NCBI GenBank assembly: GCA_030674185.1
Contig: CM060314.1
Location: forward strand, 21,352,023 to 21,416,022
DNA from: Monoplex corrugatus
Lineage: Eukaryota; Mollusca; Gastropoda; Littorinimorpha; Ranellidae
Direction: 5' to 3'
DNA length: 64,000 bases
Within the stretch, counting starts at the first letter, position 1. Each line of letters opens with the position of its first letter. Below are positions 14,053-27,132 of the stretch, in pieces. The position numbers and the translations under genes are program-made. The notes beneath the pieces are model-generated. The model was not told the origin of the DNA and ran no database searches. It saw only the letters and a program-made list of their open reading frames with translations.

Positions 14053-16624
14053 ACACACACACACACACACCACACAATACATTTCCGTCTAATATCACTT
14101 ATAGTGAAAAGACATTAAATTAACCCTTTGACTCCTGCACCCTGTCTATCAACTGCAAAACTTAACCCTTTGATTTCCTCACCCTATCCACCAGCTTCCT
14201 GTAGGAAACTGGTGGATAGGGTGAGGGAATCAAAGGGTTAAGTGTTTGCTTTAGTAGCATGGTTGGCAATGCAGGATGCTGGTGGACATGGTGCGGGAGT
14301 CAAAGGGTTAAAGAACGAACGAACATTCCCAGAGTAGCAGAGCAAAAATTCTTCATATTTCATGGTCTTGCTTAAGTGTAACAATCTCTTTTGATCCAAA
14401 ACAAAGGTAAAAGGTTTGGAGACAGACAGTCTGCAAAATTAGGTCCTACTGAACGGCCCATCACGAACTGATCAGCATTTGTCAATACTACTAGTGCAGT
14501 GACCTCTCTGAACCCACAGCATTTTGGCAATAGATCTGATGCAATGCTCCCTTTGCAACATGATGAAGTGGACAGTGCAATGAACTACTTACTGGGAGGT
14601 AAAGGGTTCAAAACACCATCAGTCCAAAATAATTACAGTGTGAATTTTTAGCACTGACCAGCCTCTTCTCAGAGCTAAGTGTGCTGTGTGGGCTTGCTTG
14701 GAAAACAAGGATTATGCCTGTGGAACATTTCATCGCAAACTGAGCACTTGGCAAAAGACTGATGATTAACAGATTAGCACTTGATATTAGATTATACATA
14801 TGAAACAACTTGTAAACTGATGAGCACTTGGTAACAGACTGTATGGAACAACTCACTATGAACTGACCACCACCTGGCAATGTGTCTATCATGATGCTCC
14901 TTGTAAGCTGACAAACACAATTATGGCAGAAGATGGGTGGGGCAATACCTATGAACTGATCAGCAAGTAGCAATAAATATAGTGCAGTATCCCCATAAAC
15001 TAACCAGCATGGCCAGCAGTGTGGCAATCAAGGTGACAACAGGTGACACAGAAGGAAGTACTGTGTGACGGTACTCCTGAACCATGCCTCCCGTCATGGC
15101 TGCCTGTGGGACAACATCGGGTGACAGCAACTTTAACTTCACACCTGCACAAAAAAGAGTACAAAACCGTATACACTTGTATACAACAGACCACCAGTTT
15201 CAGTTGTTTGTTTGTTTTGTTTTGTTTTGTTTTGTTTTGTTTTTCTACTCCATCTTCTGCGCCACTTCAGTAGCGTTGACCCCATGCTGTTTGTTCTGGC
15301 TTTTCAACATACCACCAACCCTAAGTTCATTTGGTCAAAGTCCCAGAGCCAGGAAACCCATGGAAGCCAGCGATGTTAATTCACTCCTGGGCTGGGTCAC
15401 TTTGGTGAAGTTCAACAGTTCAACAGCTTACTAAGGACACTGCCTACAAGGCCTCCTACTAATGACAGTAATCATTCAGTCAAGTGAGTGACCCCCCCTT
15501 CCTCCCAGAAAGGAGATACCACCAAGTCCCTCCAATGACAGCCTCCATGAAAACTATCACTGAAGATCCTAACATGAATTTATAGTTAACCCTTTGACTC
15601 CCGCACCCCATCCACCAACTGCAAAAACCCTGCCCTTTGACTCCCTCACCCTATCCACCAGCTTCCTGGATAGGGTGATGGAGTTAAAGGGTTAAGTGTT
15701 TGCTTTGCTAGCATGGTTGACAATGCAGGATGCTGGTGGATAGGGTGCGGGAGTCAAAGGGTTAAAGGAAACTGAAGGTCATCATGGAAGCAGGGCATGA
15801 AGGACAACAGAATCTGGGACAATTTTCACTGTGCTATGAGAGTAAACATGGGAATAATAGTGATAATGCCAAAAAGGTCCATTTCTGTACTGAGACTGCA
15901 AGAAAGGGCCGTACACTACACTTACTTTCATAATATATCCTGGTGTCAAACAGGCCTGAGAGATAGGACACCTGCAGTGATAGTCAAGAAGTCTGAATGA
16001 CACCCTTAATGATGCATCTGTAGTGTGGAAGAGACTCAAATGCATGATCCCAGTCTTCTCAATAATCCCACAGAACATTCAACTCTTTGTAAGAGCCAGT
16101 CGTATCTATTTCTAGTTCCATTTAATTCAATTTGTTCACCACTTAGCTGACCTTAAAAGCCATATCAGAGCTGGTTTGACATAGATGGATGTCACTGCTA
16201 ACTGATAAATCTTTATGCACAGCACACATCTGCCATGTAACAAAGACAAAACAAAGAAACAAAACCAATCAAAGTCAAACAAACAAAGCAAACACACCGG
16301 TAAATATCAAGTATGTGTATAAAGTCATGAACCCTATGAACTGGCAAACCTAATCATTGGCAAGTGTTTGTTAGCACCTGACAAGTATCCTTTATCTATA
16401 CCAGATAAAGAACTTGTCAGTGGGCTAGCACAATTGTCAAGTTTTCATGCTGTGAAATTCAAATTAATTTTTTTTTCTATACATGAATTCTTTTGAATGA
16501 GAGAGTAGTCTGAAAGTCCACATTTTCAGCCAGATAGAAGACCCATTCAGCACAAAAACTTGCACATCAGTCATTAACACTGTTCCTGCACTCCGTAAAG
16601 GCCATGGACAACAGACAGACAGAA

Positions 16625-16659
<35 letters not shown>

Positions 16660-19600
16660 GTCAGACAAACAGAGACAGATGTAAAATAACATTATTATTC
16701 TTATTATCACACAAGTTAGAAGATGATTCAAATAAGCATAATAATAACAAAATAATAACAAAATCTTATTGAGCACTTTATTTCAAATGAGCTCAGAGCA
16801 CTTCATGTCAACAACCAAAATTAAATATGTAATAACAAATAAAAAAAAAGCTGAAGAAAAAATCATCAACAAAGCCGCAAACCAAACACACAAAAACAGT
16901 AAGATGGTCAAACCATTCTAACAATCTCCCTTTTTATTCAAAAATCATTACAGAAAATACCAATTGTATACTTCTCAAGGTCACAGTAACCTTGAAGATG
17001 CATCAGATGAAATAAAACTTGACGTGAAGCAAGAACAATGGTAGGCTGTCACAACAGTGACAACAGAATGTAAATATTGTCAGAAGTGTCACGACAAAAT
17101 GCTATCCACACACCTTCCTCAAAAGATACAGGATTAAGACACTTTTTTGGTCTGTGTGACCTTGACCTTGTACTACAACTTTCAAATGTATGCATTTGTC
17201 ACTCCCTAACAAACCACATTTGGTATGAAGATCCATTCAGAAACAGCTGAGATATTCTTGCAATGACATTTCTGTAACAGACACATAGATCGTTAAGCAT
17301 AAACACACACACAGACTGACACACACCTCCCTCTCTGGCTGATATAAAACAGTCTCTCTGAAGAAAAAAAAACAGCAAGAGGGGATTGAAAAAGAATACA
17401 TCAAGGGGTGGAGGGGGTGAAGGAAAAAACAAATGCAACAATAAAACATCCAACTAAACCCATAAAACCTAAAAATCAACCTGGTAACAATTAATGAACC
17501 AAGTGATGTCAGCAGTACACAAGAAAACCTTACCTATAATGGTAGAAGCTTTATCAGCAGCATTGTACAGTGCCCAGAAGTTGGGTGCCCAGTATGCATG
17601 ACAGAGACCACGCTTGAATGGAAAAAGTCGAGACAGCACCTGCTCCAACTGACCCTGTAAAGTAATATACCTGTACATTTTATCAGCTTCACATATAAAT
17701 CAATACCATAATGTATCAGTATGCCTGTTTCTCTGAATAATATATACAACCTACACTTTCTTGACTATCCTTAATTTCTGTTTATCTAATGCTGTTTAAA
17801 ACTAAACATAGGAAAAAAACAAACAGGAACGTACGCACACATCAAGTTAAAAATCAAAGGTAACTGTTCACATATTATAAACAAAACATACAAAATGAAT
17901 ATTTTCACAAAATTTATAAATGTGGATATGTCTTAACAGCATAAGAACATTTAATTATTCTTTTGAGATTAACAGTGTAGTCAAATTTCATTCTCAAAAC
18001 TTATCTTAACTCTTTTCCCGCCATGGTCGCAATCAAGCGACTTCCCGTACGACCGCCATGGTCGCATTTGTGCGACTTGGAGGGTCATGCTAAACGATAA
18101 CTTTTCACGAGGGTACAAAGCTTCTGACAGGTCCACTGGTGAATGCAGGCGATTGCACTATTTTTAAACTTTACACAGCGACCTAGTTTTTCAGTAGTAA
18201 GGCCGAAGTTGGTTTTGTTAACTGTTGGAATTTACATCACGTTTTCTCCGAAGCATTTTCTCCAAAATGGCTGCAAATCGACAAGCATTGTCTACCACTC
18301 CAAGTAGAATAAGCAGACAACTGACTTTGTGTGTAGATTTTCCATTGCTTTTCTCATTTATTATAATGAGTGCACAACTCACGAAATACAGTCATAGTAG
18401 TACAACTAATAAAAAGTATGAAAAAAAAAGTTTTTCTTTATAAGATTATCTGTGAAATAATCAATCAAGCATATAAACATAAGCAAGCATTCATATATAA
18501 ATGCATCTGCCCTTTACACAGCAAAAAAAAAAAAAGTAAGTGAAAATCTTTAACAGTATTTTGAGATATAAGCTTTTAAAAATGCATACTGCACTGTAAA
18601 ATTGGCTGCCCAAAATATACTTGGCATGAGGAGTGCCGTTTCTGGGGAAACTTGGCAATGAAAGAGTTAAAGAAAATTAAACACACATAAGAACAATGAT
18701 GAATTACTGAAAATACTAAACCAGTTTTACATTAAAAGCTGTATGATGCTACATCAAAATAGATTTCAAAAAAACACCTCGCATGAAAATGTTAGTTAAC
18801 AAAGTTAACAAGAAACAGAGCACCAGTGCCTCACCACACTCTGGACAATCACCTCCCAAGCTCCCAATGCCACTCAATAGCCATTTCATCACGCAAAGGG
18901 AGGCTGTCCATGTATTGCATAGCCCATTTGGACCCAGTCATCAGTTACATGTTTACAAACCAAATGGCAAGGTGGGCAGATGATGAACCCTGGGACACAG
19001 CCACAAAATGCACATTAACCAGGTCCAGCCCAGCCACCGGACCAAGAGAGCATGGAAGAGCCTCTCTTGCCTTCCTCTGGGCCTTCGTAATGTTTTTGGG
19101 CAGCCTGCCCAACTGCCAGCTTGCATAACTGCTGGGGAGCTCTGTTCCCCTTACTACAGTCTCAACAGTTAGCAGTCGGAAACTCTCAAGATTGCTTTAC
19201 TATAACCATGTGATAAATTACTGAAAATAATGAACCACTTTCACATTAAAGGCCGTTTATTCTACATTAAAATAGGTTTTAAAAAACGCCTTGTAAGAAA
19301 ATATAGGATTTTGTTTGAAACAAAAGAGACAACAAATAAAAGTAATCAGAAATCAATAAAAAAGATGACAGTATAAAACTTACAGTGCGAATGAAAGGGC
19401 CAAATGACACCAGGAAGACAAAGATGACCACAAACCCCAAAGAAAATAATCGTTTGAAGCTGAAAGACATCCAACGTATCCTGCCATCTGGAAACCAAGA
19501 GAGTAGGAAAAGGAGTACGTGTAGAATATTTAGTAAAATTTAACTGAAGTCTTTTCATTGAAAAACAATAACCCCCCCCCCCCCACTAAAAAAAACAAAA

Positions 19601-22600
19601 AAAAAAAAAACATCAGCGAAGTTCCAGTGAAAATGAGGGTGTCTATTTTTGTGTTAGTTTTGCTGACCCATATTCAGCACAACTCCTGTGATCCTACTCT
19701 CATGCCACTCAAGTCGTCTCTCCAACACACACCTCCAAACCCACTGAAACTGACATCACTATAAGTTGGGTATGAAGGCTCATATTTCAATTTCAATCTC
19801 AACATTAACACAACAGTTGGCGTTTTCACTGCCCATCTTAATGATTCGATCATTCTATTGTTATCAGTGCTTGACAGGTCCTGTCCCCCTCCTCCCCACT
19901 TCACCATTTCAAGACTTTGCCAGCATACAGGATTTTTGCACAGGATCGAGGAGTTTGTGAGATAATCATTGGCAGAGTTGAACTGAGTGTATAGGAACTG
20001 CCAGAATGCAATGAATCTCTCTCAAATGAATTCCAAACTCAGCTCATGTCTATCACTAATTGCTCTTAGTTTAGTCTAGTTCCCTGCCCATCTGTATGAA
20101 TGTTTGCTTATCCTGTCTTGCTCATTTGCTTATTTGTCAGTTCCTGTCATTTACTTGTGATCTGATTGATGTTTATAGTTTAAACTTTTGTTGTTTTGTA
20201 TCACATGCTAACAACAATGTGTACTGCGATGGAATACTAGAAAGTTTAAACAACATAAAAAGCTAATACCTGGAGTGCTTGAAAAGCAATGACAGCGAAG
20301 AAGGTAAACAAAGTAGGCAGGTGCAATGTAGAGATAGATGTGTTTGAAATTCAGCAATACTGCAAACCAAAAGGCAGCTTCTAAATTCCGTCCCTGCAAC
20401 AAGATTGTTATTAATATCATTACTACTGTTTAAAGCCCAACCAACAGTGCAGAGCCATATCATGGTTATTATCATTGCAATATGTGCACAACACTTTGAT
20501 AACCCTGAAACTAAAAACAAAGATCAGGAAAAGAAACCAGATAATTCAAACAAACATTAAGTAAACTGTTCATTAAATGAAACATTAAACTGTTCATTAA
20601 ATAAAATATTAAACTGTTCATGAAATAAATCGTTATGAACAGCCTGCGTTTGTCAATGGTAGTCAGATTGCAGGCTGACAAGCATCCAAAACTTAACTCT
20701 TGAATCAGTCCGGACATGCACAGTTCAGTCTGAGCATGCACAGTCTTATCATCTGTCATAGGTTTTAGAGTAACATCAATAAACACGCACCAGCAGAAAA
20801 AAACAAAAAAACCTTCTAAATCAAAGACATGCATCTATATAGACATTACTTGAACTTGCACATCCAGAGACATATAAACCTATCTAACATCTCCCTCCTG
20901 CCCTACACACACAGAGATTCAAATATAAAATATCCACACAACAATCATTGTAGCTATTGTTATTTTTGTTTAAAGTCAAATAAGGCTATAATCATTTCAA
21001 AACTTACACAACACAAAAAACTACACAGATGCATATATGCATACCCCCTGTCCCCAACACTCCCATGCACACTCTCTAACATTATGGCAATGGCAAAGTA
21101 TGAAATAAAGCTACACACCTCATACATGCACACAATGGATATCAGAAGCAACCCACTGAGAAGTCCATTATACTGAAAATGAATATCTGAAAATAGTTAA
21201 GAGAAAATTATATAAAACAAATTTTTATGTACATTCATCATCATCATCATGTGCCCTGCCGCATGGCGTTGGCAATCATGGCCCTCCATATGCATCTATC
21301 CCTTGTTGCCGCAAGCACATCTTTCACCGTCTCTGTCTTCAGCCACCCTGCAAGACTGTCCAATAATTTCTTCCTGGGTCTACCTGGTGCTCTCTTTCCC
21401 TCCAGCTTTCCTGTTGTGATCAGGTGATCTGATTCCTCTTTCCTCATAAAATGGCCCATACATATTGCCTGTCATTTCCCAATCTTTCTTATCAATGATC
21501 TTCTTGTGTCTGCCTCTATCAAGACTGCCTCGTTTGTTTTCTTTGCTGCCCATGGAATTCTCAACTTTCTTTAGGAAACCACATCTCGGCTGCCTCAATC
21601 TTGTTCTGGCTTTGCGTGTTGACGCTTCACAATCGTACAACATTATACATCACATATTGACATGAGTGAAAGCAAAGAGGGAAACACATCAGACTTCCAT
21701 TTGGAAGGTCTGGGTTTTATCCTACCCAGTACCTCCCACCTGGTGTGTAAAGGTGAAGATGTTTCCAACCTTACAGATCAATGTATGTGTAGATCCCTTC
21801 ATGTGCATATGCAAGCTGAACATCAATTATGCACATTAAAGATTATGTAAGTCATGTCAGTGTCTGATAGCTTATAAAAACAAACAAATATCCACCAAGC
21901 ATGTCTGCCCTCCGAAGACAGAGTGTGTAGATTGTGCAGCAACATACTACCTCCACAATGATAGCCAAACAATGTACATAAATGCAATCAAGTAAAACTG
22001 GAACACTAAAAACACTAAAAAAAAATTAAAAAACAGAAACAAAAAACAAAAGAGAGGATTTGTTCCACTATCTATCAAAATTTCTGAGCTTTCATTATAG
22101 TTCCACACAACAGTCAGAAAAATTATCCACATAAATATTTATCATAAGGGCTTTTATGTTGAAGGTAAAGGTTACTATGGTATTTGTCAACTGCAGACTA
22201 CAATCAATATTACTATGTGCTGACAACTGCAAAGCAACTATACCTACATCATCATAGTTCAAACACAGATGACACACGTGAGATGCGTATATGTGCACAC
22301 ACACATACGCACACAAACACACACACACACACACACATGCATACACACAAACACACTCACATGCCAAGTGCACACAAATTCACATACTTTTTGAATCAAA
22401 TAAACAGTCAATAGAGGAAATTTTAAAAACATTTAAGCAGAAGAATCATATCACCAATGCATATGTTCTCTCTCGTATTTCTGTCTTCACAGTGCATGCC
22501 TTCTGTCTTGGAGCTGTGGGTGTCAGTGATTGAGTGAGTGATTGAGTGAATGAGTGAGTGAATGAGAGAGAGAGAAAGCAAGTGTGTATGTGCGCACGTG

Positions 22601-24952
22601 TGTGCATGCATGCGTGCATGAGTGCGTGCGTGCGTGCGGTGTGCATGTGTGTGTGTATGTGTGTGCATGTGCTTGTATGTGTGTTTCATCTTTTATACAA
22701 TCTGTAAATGAAGCTTTCCAGGATATGATCAACAAGGAATAGGCCAAAGTTTGCGACAAGCAGCACCGCAGCCACAAGGGATGGGTTGGCAAAGATATCC
22801 TCTACTTCTTCCTTCTTTTGTACCTTCACACATTTCTTGACAAACCTGTATATACAAAATTTGAGAACCATCAGCATAAATATATTATTGTGAAAATAAT
22901 GCACTAAATATCATAACAACATATTCAAACATGCTTTCCTCAACAGATGACTGACTGACTTACATTATTACAAGTTTTATTACAAAGTTTCGGTCTCATC
23001 TATAAACTGCCTTTGTGTGAATAAACACATTTCATAACATAGCAAGCAAACAATGAAGTACTGACCACACATGGATTTTATAAACCTAACACTATACTCA
23101 TATTATTTATTGTTCAGAATCTTTGCAAAACTATTTGATCATATTTTGTGCTTGCAAGAGAAACAGAATATATTCAGCAGTGATCTATTACACAGAAATG
23201 CAATGTAAACAATACAAAAAATATGATTTCCAGATTTAGATCCATTTAAAAAGAGTACTGTATTGCATTACACTGTATCGCACTGAACTCACAAATATGA
23301 TTTACAGATTTACATCTATTTTAAAAAAAAGTATTGTATTGCATTACTGTATTGCATTGTACTATACTAAAAATCTATACATCTTTCTTACCATTATTAA
23401 AATGATCATCCCTGTTAATGTTAATGGGGAAAAAAAATATTGTAAATAACACAAACTTCTTACCACAAGAACTGACAAGAAATGCACACATACTCCACTT
23501 TCTTAAAATTCTTCAATGATAAAATTAAAATTAAGCATTTCATCAATTCATGTCATAACATTTGCTCAACTTACTCTCTGACAGCCAGGATGTAAACAAA
23601 ATCAGTGATGATGACAGACAAACGCTGGAAGAGAATAGTAGCATCACTGCCATAGTTCAGGTTGGAAATCACCAGCATCTCAGGGTCAAAGAAACGGGCA
23701 AACTGTGACAAGAAAAACTCGAACCAAGCAAACAGGGGAGGGTAATCCAAGGTCCATTCTGAAGTTTTCTGAAAAAAAAAAGATTAAATTCATATTAATT
23801 TAGACCAAAACAAACGTAGTCTAATTTATGTAGTGACAAAGTGTTGTCAATGTTTCCTGGGTTGTTCTTCTCTCACAAACTCCCACTCTCATTTTTCCAA
23901 CATATAAACCATATCACTTCAAACATCAGACTTCTTTACTTTGTTTCTTCTTTTCTGAAGTTTCCAGTAGTGCAAATAGTCTATGAACTTATGAAAAGAC
24001 CTGTGTGTGTGTCTGTATGCGCACGCACATGCATGTGTGTCTGTATGCGTTTGTGCGTGTGTGTGTTTACATATAAGCATACATACCTTTATGTATATGA
24101 CTATATGTGTGTGTATATACCTGCACAAGAGCGTGCTTGTAAGTGAATCTGAGCAAGAATGAGTGAGCAAAAAGAAAAGACAAAGGGAAAGCACTGCTGT
24201 GCACAAGGTGGTTTTTCCTCACATTTAGTTGTAGCGCCTTCAGCTGGCTGCCCCCTTGAACTGACCCCATTTCTGGCATTCCTTTCTCAGCTTTCCCCTC
24301 CCTTCCCTTCCTGGTCAGTGCCAGAGCGTTACTAGCTATACAGCCATCAGTCTTTACGCTTACTGGAAAAGTACTGTTTGTATACGTTCCTTTTGTTGTG
24401 CTTAGAAGCAGAACTATACAAATTACAACTGTCACACTTTAGTATCGTGTAGAAGTGACTTTCATCTGTTGATTGTGTGCTTTCTGTTTCAAGCTGATTA
24501 GAAATATGTGCTATTCCCTTGTTTTTTTTAGAACACTTGTGTGCCACTTTTTCATTGTGGATATGAAAGACTGCTAGATGCTGAGATTGTGCTGTATGCA
24601 CTCTTTTGTTTGGTGCCGTCTTTCAGAACATTTTGTGATTTTCTTTCAACTGTGGATACATCAAAACTGTACAAGTATGAACAATGAACCACTCCTTCGA
24701 CTGTGGCACACACCATTATGGAAGGGCCACACTATTGCATAAAAGATCAGGGTTTCTACTGTTGTTGTTACTGTGAATGCTAGGCAACAGAACTGCATAA
24801 AGATTGTTATACATGTGTTTGGTGCTGTCTCTAGAGTGAATTTCTGTGACTTTTCATAATTTTTCTGGGGTGAATCTCTATCCTAAATGTGGATTACAAT
24901 AGCTTGCTGCCCTTCTTTGGTGAGTACTAATTATGTGTGTGTGAGAGAGAGA

Positions 24953-24985
<33 letters not shown>

Positions 24986-25219
24986 TGAGTTTGTGAGTGT
25001 GTGTGTGTGTGTGCATGTGTGGTGTGTGTGTGTGTGTGTTGTTTTTGTTGTTGCTGTTGTTGTTTTTGTTGTTGTTCTTTTTATTCAACGTCTTTTCACT
25101 CTGACTTTTCACTTAGACAGCGTCTGCATATTTCTGTGTGTGTATCACTGTATGTGTCTATCTGTATTTGAGTTTGTGCACATGTATCTGTTTGTATGTA
25201 AGTTTGTCACACACACACA

Positions 25220-25255
<36 letters not shown>

Positions 25256-27094
25256 CACAAATCACATAGACATGTATGTGTGTATGTATGTATGTATGTA
25301 TGCATGCATGTATGTATGTATGTATGTATGTACGTATGTGTGTATGTAGATGTATGTAGATCTATGTATGTATGTATGTATGTATGTATGTATGTATGTA
25401 TGTATGTATGTATGTATGTATGTATCTATGTATGCATGTTTATCATAAACAGAGACAGAGAGAGACAAACTCACAAACACAGAGACTGCGCAAGCACTGC
25501 AAAATCTATTTGAACCAACTAGGTATTGGGATTTCTATGTTTTCCTACATATAACCACCAGCATCACCATTATCTCCACCATCAGACACGATCACCATTT
25601 CAACATCATCGTCAACAATAACACTAGACATACAAAGTACACATAAGACATATTCTTATTAACAGATATGTCCTAATGACTATGATTTTGAGCAGTTCCA
25701 TTTCCATACTGTTTCTGATTATCTTCAAACACTGACAAAAGGAAACAATCCATCTAAACCAACCCTCTCCTATGCCTACAAACAAACCAACCAACCGAAG
25801 CAAGCATGACCATTATGCAAGACTGAACGATAGCTAGCAGCGTGCCAGGAAGCTCGCGCACTGTTCTGTTCCAGTAGTCCCGCCCCGTGATACTGGAGTA
25901 ATTAATCACATTCCCTGCCTCTACTGACACTGTGTCGACTAATTAAGAACACATGTCAAGAGAGTAGACATGCAGTAGCATTAGCTGGTTGACTTGCATA
26001 TCTGTAAAAAAAGTGTATGTGAAGAGCTATGGACGATTGAAAAATAACGTTCATTGCTTATTTGTTGTTTTACAGTGACTACGATTCCATGCACAGCATA
26101 AATTTACCTAGATGTTGTGAAATCCTTGTGACAGTTTTATATGAAGTGTTGGGTATCAGTTCAAAGCTCATTCTTTCCTCTTTCTTCCGTAAGCATTTAC
26201 TTTTTGTCTTTTGAAAGGAGATTAGAGAAAATAGTTGACATATTAGCATTGTAAATGTTCCCGCTGACAGTGCTCTCTCGGCGGCAGGCAGTTGAATGGG
26301 AAAGGGAGGGAGCAGGAGCAGGCTCCAGTGGCAGAGCTGACCGCATTATTCATGGGGTTATGAACTCTGGCTGGGAGGGAAGCAGCCAGCTAAATGGCAA
26401 GCTGTGCACAACAGTGAAAGAGACATGGAAAAGACAAAGGGAAAGAGACATGGAAAGGAAGAGAGGGAGGGAGACAGAAACAGGGAGCACAAGCAAAGAA
26501 AAAATTATTTTTTCAAAAATGAAAATGCATATTTTATCAAATGTCTTTTGCTTCAGTTGCACACACACATAGTATACACACAGACACCTCACACAAACAC
26601 ACATACACATAATTTACCTCCTGGTACCACTTATTATATGGAAGTGAATGAGTAATGGCCAGCCAGTTTCTGTGCACCTCAAAATCAGTTGACCGGCTAG
26701 AAAGAAGAAGAAAAAAAGGTAAACATTATAAAAGAACTGTTAGACAAAATAAACATGCTTTTAACTAGATTGGTTTCAATAAGAAGTTGAATTAATTATA
26801 TAAATGCTATGCCATATCGTGAATATGACACATACGTGACATAGGCTTTTCAATAATTCAATGTTCATGTAAAACATGATTAACATTACTGTTCATACAA
26901 AACATGATCAACACTCACAACAAGCTATTTCTGATTAATGGTTTCTGCTGAATTCAGGCAGCAACAGCATCCAATCAAACTTTTTAACTGGTTTGTGCAT
27001 ATCAACGTTTTTCAATCTGAGCAGTCAAATGTATCAATTAAAAGCTTTATAAATGCATTGTTTAAATATAATTATACCCCACATAACAGATTAA

Positions 27095-27132
<38 letters not shown>

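Noticed and set aside
25253..25554. Met-Tyr-Val-Cys repeat proteins
   Set aside because: They are the TATG tetranucleotide array in ALG8 intron 2.
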